A DNA stretch of 64,000 nt from an uncultured Alistipes sp. (GTDB lineage: Bacteria > Bacteroidota > Bacteroidia > Bacteroidales > Rikenellaceae). The notes under the pieces are model-generated. The model searched no databases, had not been told where the DNA came from, and was given only the letters and a program-made list of their open reading frames with translations. The translations under genes were made by a program, and so were the position numbers. The stretch is taken from NCBI GenBank assembly GCA_938014215.1, contig CALLRW010000024.1, positions 54,270 through 118,269 on the forward strand, written 5' to 3'. Below, piece after piece: positions 43,830-50,853 of this stretch; the first letter of the stretch is position 1, and each line of letters starts with the position of its first letter.

Positions 43830-45530
43830 ATGTTACAGGAAAATCTGCTGAAGATATACGAGAAGAGTTTCCGCGAGAACCGCGAAATGTCGGCACTGAC
43901 CGACTATTTCAAGAACGAGACCTTCTCCTATTACGAAATGGCCAAGGAGATCGCCAAACTCCACCTGCTCTTCAAGAAGGCCGGCATCAAGCAGGGTGAC
44001 AAGATCGCCCTGATCGGCCGCAACAACCCCCGCTGGTGCATCACCTATCTGGCCACGATCACCTACGGCGCCGTCATCGTGCCGATCCTGCAGGACTTCA
44101 CCCCGGCCGACGTCGTCCACATCATCAACCACTCGGAGAGCCGCCTGCTCTTCCTGGGCGATAACTTCTGGGACGTCATTGACGAAGACCACATCCGCCA
44201 GATCGAAGCCGTCTTCTCGCTCACCGACTTCCACGTCATCTTCGAACGCGACGGAAAGTCACTCACCAAGTTCCAGCGCGACATCCTGAAGAACTACCGC
44301 ACGAAATACCCCCGCGGCTTCAGCGTCAACGACATCAAGTACCCCGATGTGCCGAACGACCGCGTCATCCTCCTGAACTACACCTCCGGCACGACCGGCT
44401 ACTCCAAAGGGGTGATGCTCACGGTGAACAACCTCACCGGAAACGTCATCTTCGCCATGTCGGCCCTCAACACCCAGACCGGTCAGCTCTACTTCCAGCG
44501 CGGCGGGCGCACGCTGTCGTTCCTGCCGCTGGCCCACGCCTACGGCTGCGCTTTCGACTTCCTGGCCCCGATGGCCGTCGGCGGGCACATCACCCTGCTC
44601 GGCCGCATCCCCTCGCCGAAGATCCTCATCGAGGCGATGGCCGTCGTCAAGCCCACGATCATCTGCTGCGTGCCGATGATCCTCGAGAAGGTCTACCGCA
44701 AACAGGTCCTCCCGATGCTCGAAAAGGGCCCCATGTCGATCGCCATGAAGATCCCGCTGCTCAACACGGCCATCTATTCGGTTATCCGCAAGAAGCTCAT
44801 GGATGCCTTCGGCGGCAACGTCTCGATCTTCATCGTCGGCGGCGCCCCGATGAACCAGGAGACCGAATCCTTCCTGCGCAGGATCCACTTCCCGATCACC
44901 ATCGGGTACGGCATGACCGAGTGCGCGCCGCTGATCAGCTTCGCCCCGGACAACGAATTCAAGCAATCCTCGTGCGGCCGTTACCTGAAGGGGCTGCTCG
45001 AGGTGAAGATCGACTCGCCGGATCCGGAACACGTCGCCGGCGAGATCATCGTCCGCGGCGAGCACGTCATGAAGGGCTACTACAAGAACGACGCCGCTAC
45101 GGCCAAGGTGCTCGATCCCGACGGCTGGCTCCATACGGGCGACATGGGGACGATGGACCCCGACGGCACGCTCTACATCCGCGGCCGCTCGAAGACGATG
45201 ATCCTCTCCGGAAACGGCCAGAACATCTACCCCGAGGAGATCGAGGACAAACTCAACAACATGTATCTGGTACTGGAGTCGCTCGTGCTCGACTCGGGCA
45301 ACGGCAAACTCAAGGCGCTGGTCGTTCCCGACTACGAACAGGCCGATGCCGAGGGAATCGACAAGGCCGATCTGCCGCAGGTCATGCAGAAGAACCTCCA
45401 GGAACTCAACGCACAGCTGGCCGCCTACGAGCGGGTGGCCGATATCGTGATCTACCCTACGGAGTTCGAGAAGACCCCCAAACGCAGCATCAAGCGCTAC
45501 CTCTACGAACCCTCGCTGCTCAACCGGTAA
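43830..45530 (+). CDS. Long-chain fatty acid-CoA ligase (AMP-binding family)
   Basis: 566 residues. It activates fatty acids via acyl-AMP. The P-loop is LNYTSGTTGYSKGVML; TIGYGMTECAPLISFAPDN-type A5 motif GYGMTECAP, and the A7-A8 region GWLHTGDMGTMDPDGTLYIRGRSKTMI, are intact, with C-terminal Lys in TPKRSIKRYLY. The N-terminus lacks a membrane segment. Length and motifs fit FadD-like enzymes rather than acetyl-CoA synthetase. Downstream of plsY on the same strand; the stop is followed by a purine-rich tract and a terminator. Confidence 0.93.
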   Translation: MLQENLLKIYEKSFRENREMSALTDYFKNETFSYYEMAKEIAKLHLLFKKAGIKQGDKIALIGRNNPRWCITYLATITYGAVIVPILQDFTPADVVHIINHSESRLLFLGDNFWDVIDEDHIRQIEAVFSLTDFHVIFERDGKSLTKFQRDILKNYRTKYPRGFSVNDIKYPDVPNDRVILLNYTSGTTGYSKGVMLTVNNLTGNVIFAMSALNTQTGQLYFQRGGRTLSFLPLAHAYGCAFDFLAPMAVGGHITLLGRIPSPKILIEAMAVVKPTIICCVPMILEKVYRKQVLPMLEKGPMSIAMKIPLLNTAIYSVIRKKLMDAFGGNVSIFIVGGAPMNQETESFLRRIHFPITIGYGMTECAPLISFAPDNEFKQSSCGRYLKGLLEVKIDSPDPEHVAGEIIVRGEHVMKGYYKNDAATAKVLDPDGWLHTGDMGTMDPDGTLYIRGRSKTMILSGNGQNIYPEEIEDKLNNMYLVLESLVLDSGNGKLKALVVPDYEQADAEGIDKADLPQVMQKNLQELNAQLAAYERVADIVIYPTEFEKTPKRSIKRYLYEPSLLNR

Positions 45531-45540
45531 CGGCAAGGGG

Positions 45541-45750
45541 GGGGGCGGAAAGGAGGCCAGAACGAGAGATCAGAAGCAAGGGGGCAGAGATGAGAGGGGG
45601 GAGGAAAAGAGGAAGGAGACAGAGAGACAGAGAGACAGAGAGGAAGAACCATTCCTACCCCCCCAGTCAAAGAACAAGAAGCATCCCCGCACGGAAGAAC
45701 AAGGAAGATTCCCGCACCGGAGGGGCGGAAAGAATTCCCGCACGGAAGAA
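45541..45750 (+). repeat. Purine-rich repeat tract in the acyl-CoA ligase 3' region
   Basis: By my count only 14 of 110 bases at 45541-45650 are pyrimidines. It contains GAGACAGA three times at about 45617-45640 and two copies of CCCGCACGGAAGAACA (near 45685 and 45737), with a diverged third copy between. It ends directly at the terminator at 45754. Confidence 0.88.
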
Positions 45751-45753
45751 CAG

Positions 45754-45781
45754 GCCCGGTTTTCGAAAACCGGGCTTTTTT
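45754..45781 (+). terminator. Intrinsic terminator, 22-bp perfect palindrome plus T-run
   Basis: GCCCGGTTTTC and its exact complement GAAAACCGGGC, followed by six Ts. It ends the plsY/acyl-CoA ligase transcript just before the LytS promoter. Confidence 0.92.
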
Positions 45782-45783
45782 CG

Positions 45784-45791
45784 TATCTTTA
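45784..45791 (+). promoter_or_regulatory. Near-consensus -7 box TATCTTTA at the histidine kinase start
   Basis: One mismatch to TAnnTTTG. It ends 5 nt before the ATG at 45797 and 2-3 nt after the terminator T-run, so a message from it would be leaderless. Confidence 0.55.
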
Positions 45792-45796
45792 CCCCC

Positions 45797-46867
45797 ATGA
45801 AAATCTCCAGAAAACAAGCCATCGGTGAAAACCTGCTCTATGTGATGGTCTGGTCGGCCATCATCCTGGTGCCGGTGCTCAACTCGCAGATGATGTCCGA
45901 GATGCACGTCAATCTGGAAAACGTGCTGATCGCCTGGCGCCAGATCGCCCCCTATCTGGTCATCTTCGTCATCCACAACACCTTCCTCGCCCCGCGCTAC
46001 ATGCTCCGCCACAAGTACGGAAAGTATCTGCTGAGCGATCTGGCCCTGATCATCGGCGTCTTCTGGCTCGTGCAGATCTACGAGGAGCATCTGGCCGACC
46101 ACCTCATCGAACAGACCAGCATCAACGTCTCGGAAGCCTACCGCCAGGCCTCGTTCTCGAACCTGGAGATCTACTGGAACATCGTCCTTGGCTTCTTCAT
46201 GACCGGCGCCAACACCGGCATCAAGCTCATCTACCAATCGATGCGCGACGAACAGCAGATGGAGGCTCTCAAACGGCAGAACCTCCAGGCCGAAATGGAC
46301 TACCTGAAGTACCAGATCAACCCGCACTTCTTCATGAACACGCTCAACAACATCCACGCCCTGATCGACATCGACACCGAGTCGGCCAAAAGCGCCGTGA
46401 TCGAGCTCTCGAAGATGATGCGCTATGTGCTCTACGAGTCGGGCCGCGAACTCATCCCGCTCAACCGCGACATCCAGTTCCTGAAGAACTACATCGAGTT
46501 GATGCGCATCCGCTACACGGACGATGTCGATATCCGGTTCGAAAGCCAGCGCGACCTGCCCGAACAGATCACCATCCCGCCGCTGCTGCTGATCGTCTTC
46601 GTCGAGAACGCCTTCAAGCACGGCATCAGCTACAACCGCCCGTCGTTCATCCGCATCCGGGTCGAATATGCCGACGGCAAGGTCTACGCCACGATCGAAA
46701 ACAGCCGCCACACCGCGCCCGACAACCGCCACCCGGTCGGCATCGGACTGGAAAACGTCCGCAAACGCCTCTCGCTGATCTACGGAGAGAAGGGCTATTC
46801 GCTCGATATCCGCGAAGCCGAAACCACCTACACCGTAAAACTCGAAATACCGACGCTTCATGCTTAA
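45797..46867 (+). CDS. LytS/YehU-type sensor histidine kinase
   Basis: 356 residues. Four hydrophobic segments lie in residues 15-150 (YVMVWSAIILVPVL, APYLVIFVIHNTFLA, LLSDLALIIGVFW, IYWNIVLGFFMTG) with no separate sensor domain. The kinase core has the phospho-acceptor His177 in KYQINPHFFMNTLNNIHALI and the N-box FVENAFKHGIS. This is the His_kinase/HATPase_c pair of the LytS class. The start is fixed by the terminator and -7 box just upstream. It overlaps the response regulator by 8 bp. The signal is unknown. Confidence 0.92.
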   Translation: MKISRKQAIGENLLYVMVWSAIILVPVLNSQMMSEMHVNLENVLIAWRQIAPYLVIFVIHNTFLAPRYMLRHKYGKYLLSDLALIIGVFWLVQIYEEHLADHLIEQTSINVSEAYRQASFSNLEIYWNIVLGFFMTGANTGIKLIYQSMRDEQQMEALKRQNLQAEMDYLKYQINPHFFMNTLNNIHALIDIDTESAKSAVIELSKMMRYVLYESGRELIPLNRDIQFLKNYIELMRIRYTDDVDIRFESQRDLPEQITIPPLLLIVFVENAFKHGISYNRPSFIRIRVEYADGKVYATIENSRHTAPDNRHPVGIGLENVRKRLSLIYGEKGYSLDIREAETTYTVKLEIPTLHA

Positions 46868-47600
46868 ATGTATCGCCATCGACGACGAACCGCTGGCCCT
46901 GCGTCAGATCGCCGCCTATATCGGAAAAATCCCCTATCTGGAACTCTCCGCCCGATTCAACAACGCCCTCGAGGCCCAGCAGTGGCTCGCCTCGGAGCGG
47001 GTCGACCTGATCTTCGTCGACATCAACATGCCCGACCTGAGCGGTGTGGAGTTCGTCCGCGGACTGATCGACCGCCCGATGGTGATCTTCACGACGGCCT
47101 ACTCCGAATATGCCGTCGAGGGGTTCAAGCTCGATGCGGTGGACTACCTGCTCAAACCCTTCAGTTTCGCCGACTTCAGCCGCTCGGCCGCCAAGGCCAA
47201 CTCGCTCTACGAACTGCGCCACAACCAGCGCCCGCCTCAGGAGCCTGCCACCGAAGCGCTGCCCAAGGATACGGAATACCTCTCGGTGAAGGCCGACTAC
47301 AAGGTCACGCTGGTGCGCATCAGCGACATTGTCTACATCGAGAGCGAGGGCGAATATGTCCGCATGCATCTGGCCGACGGTTCGACCATCACCACGCTCT
47401 TCCGCCTGAAGAACATGGAGGCGGCCCTGCCCTCCGACTCGTTCATGCGGGTGCACCGCTCCTACATCGTCAACCTGCGGGCCATCCGCTCCTACATCAA
47501 GGGGCGCATCTATCTGAACGACACGGATTACGTCCCGATCGGCGAGAACTACAAGGAGGCCTTCCAGAACTATATCAAACGGAATTTCCGCAACCTCTGA
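46860..47600 (+). CDS. LytTR-family response regulator
   Basis: 246 residues. It has a receiver domain with acidic pocket IDDE and phospho-acceptor Asp54 in LIFVDINMPDLSG, followed by a LytTR DNA-binding domain (YLSVKADYKVTLVRISDIVYIESEGEYV, with FMRVHRSYIVNLRAI). Such regulators bind direct repeats rather than palindromes. The start overlaps the kinase stop, so the pair is translationally coupled. No target gene is adjacent on the same strand; the downstream neighbour is convergent. Confidence 0.95.
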   Translation: MLKCIAIDDEPLALRQIAAYIGKIPYLELSARFNNALEAQQWLASERVDLIFVDINMPDLSGVEFVRGLIDRPMVIFTTAYSEYAVEGFKLDAVDYLLKPFSFADFSRSAAKANSLYELRHNQRPPQEPATEALPKDTEYLSVKADYKVTLVRISDIVYIESEGEYVRMHLADGSTITTLFRLKNMEAALPSDSFMRVHRSYIVNLRAIRSYIKGRIYLNDTDYVPIGENYKEAFQNYIKRNFRNL

Positions 47601-47620
47601 CCTCCGGGGGAGCACGTCAC

Positions 47621-47680
47621 GGAGACGCAGCGGACCGATTGCGGGGACGCAGCGGACCGATTGCGGGGACGCAGCGGACA
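47621..47680 (+). repeat. 22-bp tandem repeat, about 2.7 copies
   Basis: The unit is GGGGACGCAGCGGACCGATTGC. Copies start at 47621 (one mismatch), 47643 and 47665 (truncated). The following 47691-47750 is about 80% purine. It lies directly after the response-regulator stop, before the convergent nuclease-like gene. Confidence 0.9.
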
Positions 47681-47755
47681 GGACGCAAGATTTGAAAGGG
47701 AGCCGGGAAACGAGCGAAGAAAGAGAGTCGAAAGAGGGACGAAAGCGAACCGCAG

Positions 47756-48208
47756 CTACCGCCCGCCGAAATCCGGAAAACGGGTCATCCGTTCGTAGGC
47801 TCCGTCGCGGAACTCCCAGCAATAGTGCTGCAGGCCGTTGGTCAGCACGACGTACCGCGCCCCGAGCACCGAATTGTACCGCACGGCCTGGGCAAAGGTC
47901 CGCTGGTCGATCTTCACGTGCGGCGCCTTGCATTCGGCCACAAGCAGCGGCCGCGCCGCATCGTCCACCACCACGACATCCGCCCGCTGGGGCTGCCCGT
48001 TGAGCGCCACGGCATACTCCTGCACGATGCGCGTGGGCTGGACCCCGCACTGCGCCACCAGACACCCGATCAGGTGCTGACGGACCCACTCCTCGGGGGT
48101 CAGTACCAGATAGATCCCCCGCAGGGAGTCCCACACCTCGACAGCCTCGCCCCGACGGCGGGCCCGAAGCCGGATGGCAGGAAAATTGAGTTTGGGGAGT
48201 TCGGTCAT
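47756..48208 (-). CDS. Solitary HsdR N-terminal-like (PD-(D/E)xK) nuclease domain protein
   Basis: 150 residues from MTELPKLNFPAIRLRARRRG. The frame runs further upstream, but that part overlaps the divergent GH2 gene and is not conserved. It matches the type I restriction R-subunit N-terminal domain (HSDR_N_2 type): EEWVRQHLIGCLVAQCGV, then the catalytic residues Asp77 (QRADVVVV), Glu92 and Lys94 (LLVAECKAP), all intact. No hsdM, hsdS or helicase is nearby, so it is not a complete restriction system. Such stand-alone domains are common in Bacteroidetes and their roles are unknown. Confidence 0.85.
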   Translation of the reverse strand: MTELPKLNFPAIRLRARRRGEAVEVWDSLRGIYLVLTPEEWVRQHLIGCLVAQCGVQPTRIVQEYAVALNGQPQRADVVVVDDAARPLLVAECKAPHVKIDQRTFAQAVRYNSVLGARYVVLTNGLQHYCWEFRDGAYERMTRFPDFGGR

Positions 48209-48229
48209 CGCAGTATCGAAAAAAATCCC

Positions 48230-48237
48230 TATCTTTA
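48230..48237 (+). promoter_or_regulatory. Near-consensus -7 box TATCTTTA for the GH2-like gene
   Basis: One mismatch to TAnnTTTG, 22 nt upstream of the ATG at 48260. It interlocks with the minus-strand box at 48245-48252. Confidence 0.5.
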
Positions 48238-48244
48238 CCGAGCA

Positions 48245-48252
48245 CAAATATA
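48245..48252 (-). promoter_or_regulatory. -7 box TATATTTG for the HsdR_N-like gene
   Basis: Exact TAnnTTTG on the minus strand, 36 nt upstream of the ATG at 48208. The two divergent -7 boxes cross, so the promoters cannot be occupied together. Confidence 0.6.
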
Positions 48253-48259
48253 CGAACTT

Positions 48260-49567
48260 ATGCGGACGATCCTTGCAACCATAGCGCTTTTTTCCCTCAC
48301 GGGGCTCTGCGCACAGGAGTATCAGCCCACCTTCGGGCGTGAGCTTCCGCGCGGTGAACTGCTCGTCTACCCCTCGGCCGAGGCGGCCGAAGCGGCCGAC
48401 GGCGGCAACAACCGATACTTCACCCGGCTGACCGAGTGGGGCCTCGACGAAAAGGGCAACTGCTTCACGACGAACTTCACGGTACCCTTCGCCTGGGCCA
48501 ACCGCCAGGTGCTGCTCCACGTCGGGCAGTCGACGGGCGACTACGAACTCTGGATCAACGGTACGCAGGCTGCCTATGTGGCCGACGGCAACTGCCCCGC
48601 GGAGTTCAACATCACGAAACTGACGCACGAGGGGCGCAACGAGGTGGAGATCCGCGTGGCGACGCCCTCGCCCACGGCTTCGCTGGAGAGCTGGCGCGAG
48701 AATCCCGAACCGATGCTCGGCGGCATCTGGCTTCTGAGCCAGCCGACGATGCGCATCCGCGACGTGCTGACGCAGACCCGCATGAGCGAGGACGGCAACG
48801 CCACGGCCGAAGTGGCTGTCGTCGTGAAGAGCGACGCCCTCAACCCGCGGAGTTCACGCATCCACTACGAACTGGTCGCACCGTCGGGCGAGAACGCCGC
48901 AGCAGGATACAAGGATCTCACGCTGAAGATGCGCGGGGAGGATACGGTACGCTTCCTGGCCCGGATTCCGGGCAACATGCTCTGGAGCCCCGAGCTGCCG
49001 ACGCAGTACACCCTGCGGCTGAAGACGCAGTACGAAGGGCGTTACGTGGAGTTTGCGGAGCTGCGCGTCGGGTTCCGCGAGGTGGCCACCCGCGACGGAC
49101 AGCTGCTCCTCAACGGGCAGCCCACCCCGCTCCAGATCCGCGAGGTCGACGCCTCGGCCATCTCCGAGAATGAAATCGCCGCCCTGCGCGAAGAGGGCTA
49201 CAACACGCTCCGGCTGCTGCCGGGACCGGTTCCCGAGTCGTTTCTGGAGTTCTGCGACGGACAGGGCATCTGTGTGATTGCCCAGGCGCCGATCGATACG
49301 CGACGCAGCGGCGATTCGCGGCAGAAGGGCGGAAATCCGACGAACGATCCCGCCTGGCTGGAGGCCTACCTCGAACGGACGGCCGACAGCTACCATACGA
49401 CCAAACGCCACCCCTCGGTGGTGGCCTTCCTGCTGGCCACGCATTCGTCGAACGGCATCAACCTCTACGAGAGTTACCTGCAGATGAAGCGGATGAACGA
49501 CCAGCGCCCCTTCCTCTATCCCGAGGCCGGGGGTGAGTGGAACAGCGACCGGCTCAACCTCGAATAG
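48260..49567 (+). CDS. Truncated, catalytically degenerate GH2 (beta-galactosidase-like) protein
   Basis: 435 residues with a signal peptide (RTILATIALFSLTGLCAQ). Residues about 45-180 form the GH2 sugar-binding jelly roll (WANRQVLLHVGQSTGDYELWING). Residues 190-280 are the Ig-like domain, and 290-435 the beginning of the TIM barrel (LLNGQPTPLQIREVD). Where active GH2 enzymes read HPSVxxWSLGNE-x-GNG, this protein reads HPSVVAFLLATHSSNG, so the acid/base Glu is replaced by His395. It stops about 40 residues later without the nucleophile region. It is therefore probably a binding protein or a decaying gene. Confidence 0.88.
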   Translation: MRTILATIALFSLTGLCAQEYQPTFGRELPRGELLVYPSAEAAEAADGGNNRYFTRLTEWGLDEKGNCFTTNFTVPFAWANRQVLLHVGQSTGDYELWINGTQAAYVADGNCPAEFNITKLTHEGRNEVEIRVATPSPTASLESWRENPEPMLGGIWLLSQPTMRIRDVLTQTRMSEDGNATAEVAVVVKSDALNPRSSRIHYELVAPSGENAAAGYKDLTLKMRGEDTVRFLARIPGNMLWSPELPTQYTLRLKTQYEGRYVEFAELRVGFREVATRDGQLLLNGQPTPLQIREVDASAISENEIAALREEGYNTLRLLPGPVPESFLEFCDGQGICVIAQAPIDTRRSGDSRQKGGNPTNDPAWLEAYLERTADSYHTTKRHPSVVAFLLATHSSNGINLYESYLQMKRMNDQRPFLYPEAGGEWNSDRLNLE

Positions 49568-49569
49568 GC

Positions 49570-49690
49570 CGCCGAAAGGAGAGTCTCCCGGAACGAGGCG
49601 GAGCCGCCGGGAGGAGACCGCCGGAAAATGCCCACCGGCGAAGCGGGGAAACGGAGGGGCAATCCCAGGAACGGGAATAAGCACAAAGAG
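49570..49690 (+). other. Purine-rich non-coding tract after the GH2-like gene
   Basis: About 68-70% purine by my count, GA/GGA-rich with a short GCCGCCGGAAAA-like recurrence, and no clear terminator. It is the weakest of the 3' purine tracts in this window. Confidence 0.5.
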
Positions 49691-49730
49691 GGGGGCAACG
49701 AAGAAAATTCACATTTTTTTCACGATTTTC

Positions 49731-49761
49731 TTTGGAGATTTCGAATTTATGCTTACCTTTG
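49731..49761 (+). promoter_or_regulatory. Promoter of the first tRNA-Lys
   Basis: TTTG at 49731-49734, a 19-nt spacer, TACCTTTG at 49754-49761, followed by GCACTCGCAATC, the sequence also found at the other two tRNA promoters here. Confidence 0.85.
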
Positions 49762-49786
49762 CACTCGCAATCAGTTAATGATTGAT

Positions 49787-49859
49787 GCCTCTTTAGCTCA
49801 GTTGGTAGAGCACGACACTCTTAATGTTGGGGTCCAGGGTTCGAGCCCCTGAGGGGGTA
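49787..49859 (+). tRNA. tRNA-Lys (anticodon CTT), copy 1
   Basis: A 73-nt cloverleaf: acceptor GCCTCTT with AGGGGGT, D stem GCTC/GAGC, anticodon stem CGACA/TGTTG with loop CTCTTAA (anticodon CTT, codon AAG), T stem CAGGG/CCCTG with loop TTCGAGC and discriminator A. CCA is not encoded. Confidence 0.95.
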
Positions 49860-49860
49860 C

Positions 49861-49892
49861 AAAGCGGGAAACTTCGGTTTTCCGCTTTTTTC
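49861..49892 (+). terminator. Terminator of tRNA-Lys copy 1
   Basis: AAAGCGGGAAAC, TTCG loop, GTTTTCCGCTTT then Ts; one G-T pair. Starts 2 nt after the tRNA. Confidence 0.9.
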
Positions 49893-50053
49893 ATATCCAA
49901 TGGCCGGTCCGGAGTCGGCAGAAACAGCCGCCGGGAAGACGGATCGAAGAGAATTGCAGAACAAAAGCTACGGACCGGGAAACATTCCAAACAGGCAAGC
50001 AAAAGAAAATGAGGATAATAGCTATCCTACCATTTTTTGTTTATCGATTTTTC

Positions 50054-50084
50054 TTGCAAATTAAAAAAATTTCATATATCTTTG
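50054..50084 (+). promoter_or_regulatory. Promoter of the second tRNA-Lys
   Basis: TTG at 50054-50056, a 20-nt AT-rich spacer, TATCTTTG at 50077-50084, then GCACTCGCAATC. Confidence 0.85.
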
Positions 50085-50109
50085 CACTCGCAATCAGTTG
50101 ATGATTGAT

Positions 50110-50182
50110 GCCTCTTTAGCTCAGTTGGTAGAGCACGACACTCTTAATGTTGGGGTCCAGGGTTCGAGCCCCTGAGGGGGTA
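50110..50182 (+). tRNA. tRNA-Lys (anticodon CTT), copy 2
   Basis: Identical to copy 1 over all 73 nt, with its own promoter and terminator. Confidence 0.95.
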
Positions 50183-50183
50183 C

Positions 50184-50214
50184 AAAGCGGAAAACTTTGG
50201 TTTTCCGCTTTTTT
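50184..50214 (+). terminator. Terminator of tRNA-Lys copy 2
   Basis: AAAGCGGAAAAC, loop TTTG, exact complement GTTTTCCGCTTT, then TTT. Confidence 0.9.
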
Positions 50215-50293
50215 CGTATCCAATGGTCCCAGAGGAGCCCTACCTGCAGACCTCGACACCCGGAAGACATTCCACACGCACGAACCAACCCGC

Positions 50294-50331
50294 AAAAAAA
50301 CTCCTCTGCCCGCATCCGGCGGACAGAGGAG
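50294..50331 (-). terminator. Terminator of the three-lipoprotein operon
   Basis: On the minus strand CTCCTCTG pairs with CAGAGGAG around an inner CCG/CGG stem, followed by seven Ts. It starts 30 nt after the last stop. Confidence 0.85.
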
Positions 50332-50360
50332 AGTGTCAAAGACTCCGGGACGATCTCCCG

Positions 50361-50843
50361 CTACTGGAAATCGCCCGTGAAATCCATCTTGAAGGGCTTT
50401 CCGTCGGGCAGCGTGAAATCGATCCGAACCGTATAGTTTCCGTTGCCATTGTCCTGCACGAAGTAGGTACCCTCCGACGGCCGTCGATACTGCGAATAGT
50501 AGCGAACCGGATCCTCGTAAATGAAGATATAGTCGTCGTTGTGGTCCACCTCCTGAATATCGATCTCCTCACCCAGCCAGTAGAGCCGGGTTCCGAAGGC
50601 CGCGTAGGTCGTCATCGGAGCCGAAGCTTCGAGCGGCGAGAACGAAAACATCAGATAGGAACCGTCGTTGGTGCACTTCACCGAGAGGATCTCGTACTCG
50701 ACGCCGTCGAACTCGTAGGTGCCCAGCACCGTCGGAGCAGGAGCCGGCTCCGACGCTTCGTCGTCCGAACTGCAGCCCGCAAAGCTCAGCGCGCCCCCCA
50801 GCAGAAGGCCCATTCCCAGCAGAATAAACAATCGTCTCATCAT
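50361..50843 (-). CDS. Small lipoprotein, third gene of a lipoprotein operon
   Basis: 160 residues with lipobox FAGC after MMRRLFILLGMGLLLGGALS, then an acidic Ser/Asp/Glu linker (SSDDEASEPAPAP), a signature of Bacteroidetes surface lipoproteins. The mature domain starts TVLGTYEFDGVEYEILSVKC and is all-beta by pattern, ending in YTVRIDFTLPDGKPF. The opening resembles the start of each internal repeat in the 452-residue neighbour. Function unknown. It starts 10 bp after that neighbour's stop. Confidence 0.78.
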   Translation of the reverse strand: MMRRLFILLGMGLLLGGALSFAGCSSDDEASEPAPAPTVLGTYEFDGVEYEILSVKCTNDGSYLMFSFSPLEASAPMTTYAAFGTRLYWLGEEIDIQEVDHNDDYIFIYEDPVRYYSQYRRPSEGTYFVQDNGNGNYTVRIDFTLPDGKPFKMDFTGDFQ

Positions 50844-50853
50844 CGTTCAGCCA

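Larger units (their letters stand above)
49758..49903 (+). repeat. Duplicated tRNA-Lys cassette, copy 1 (direct repeat with 50081-50226)
   Basis: A 146-bp block offset by 323 bp from its copy. The tRNA sequences are identical, and the leader, terminator hairpin and the ATCCAATGG just after the T-run are also duplicated with only a few changes. Sequence upstream of TTTGCACTCG is unrelated between copies, so the -33 regions are independent. Confidence 0.9.
50081..50226 (+). repeat. Duplicated tRNA-Lys cassette, copy 2
   Basis: The second copy of the 146-bp block at 49758-49903, complete from the -7 box end through the terminator and the ATCCAATGG tail. Confidence 0.9.

Noticed and set aside
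47641..47690. Possible LytTR binding direct repeats after the response regulator
   Set aside because: The 22-bp units lie downstream of the regulator, not in a promoter, and fit the general pattern of purine-rich 3' repeats.
49758..50226. Integrative-element attachment sites flanking the duplicated tRNA
   Set aside because: The 177 bp between the two copies hold no gene or integrase, and the whole cassette is duplicated rather than only a tRNA 3' end.
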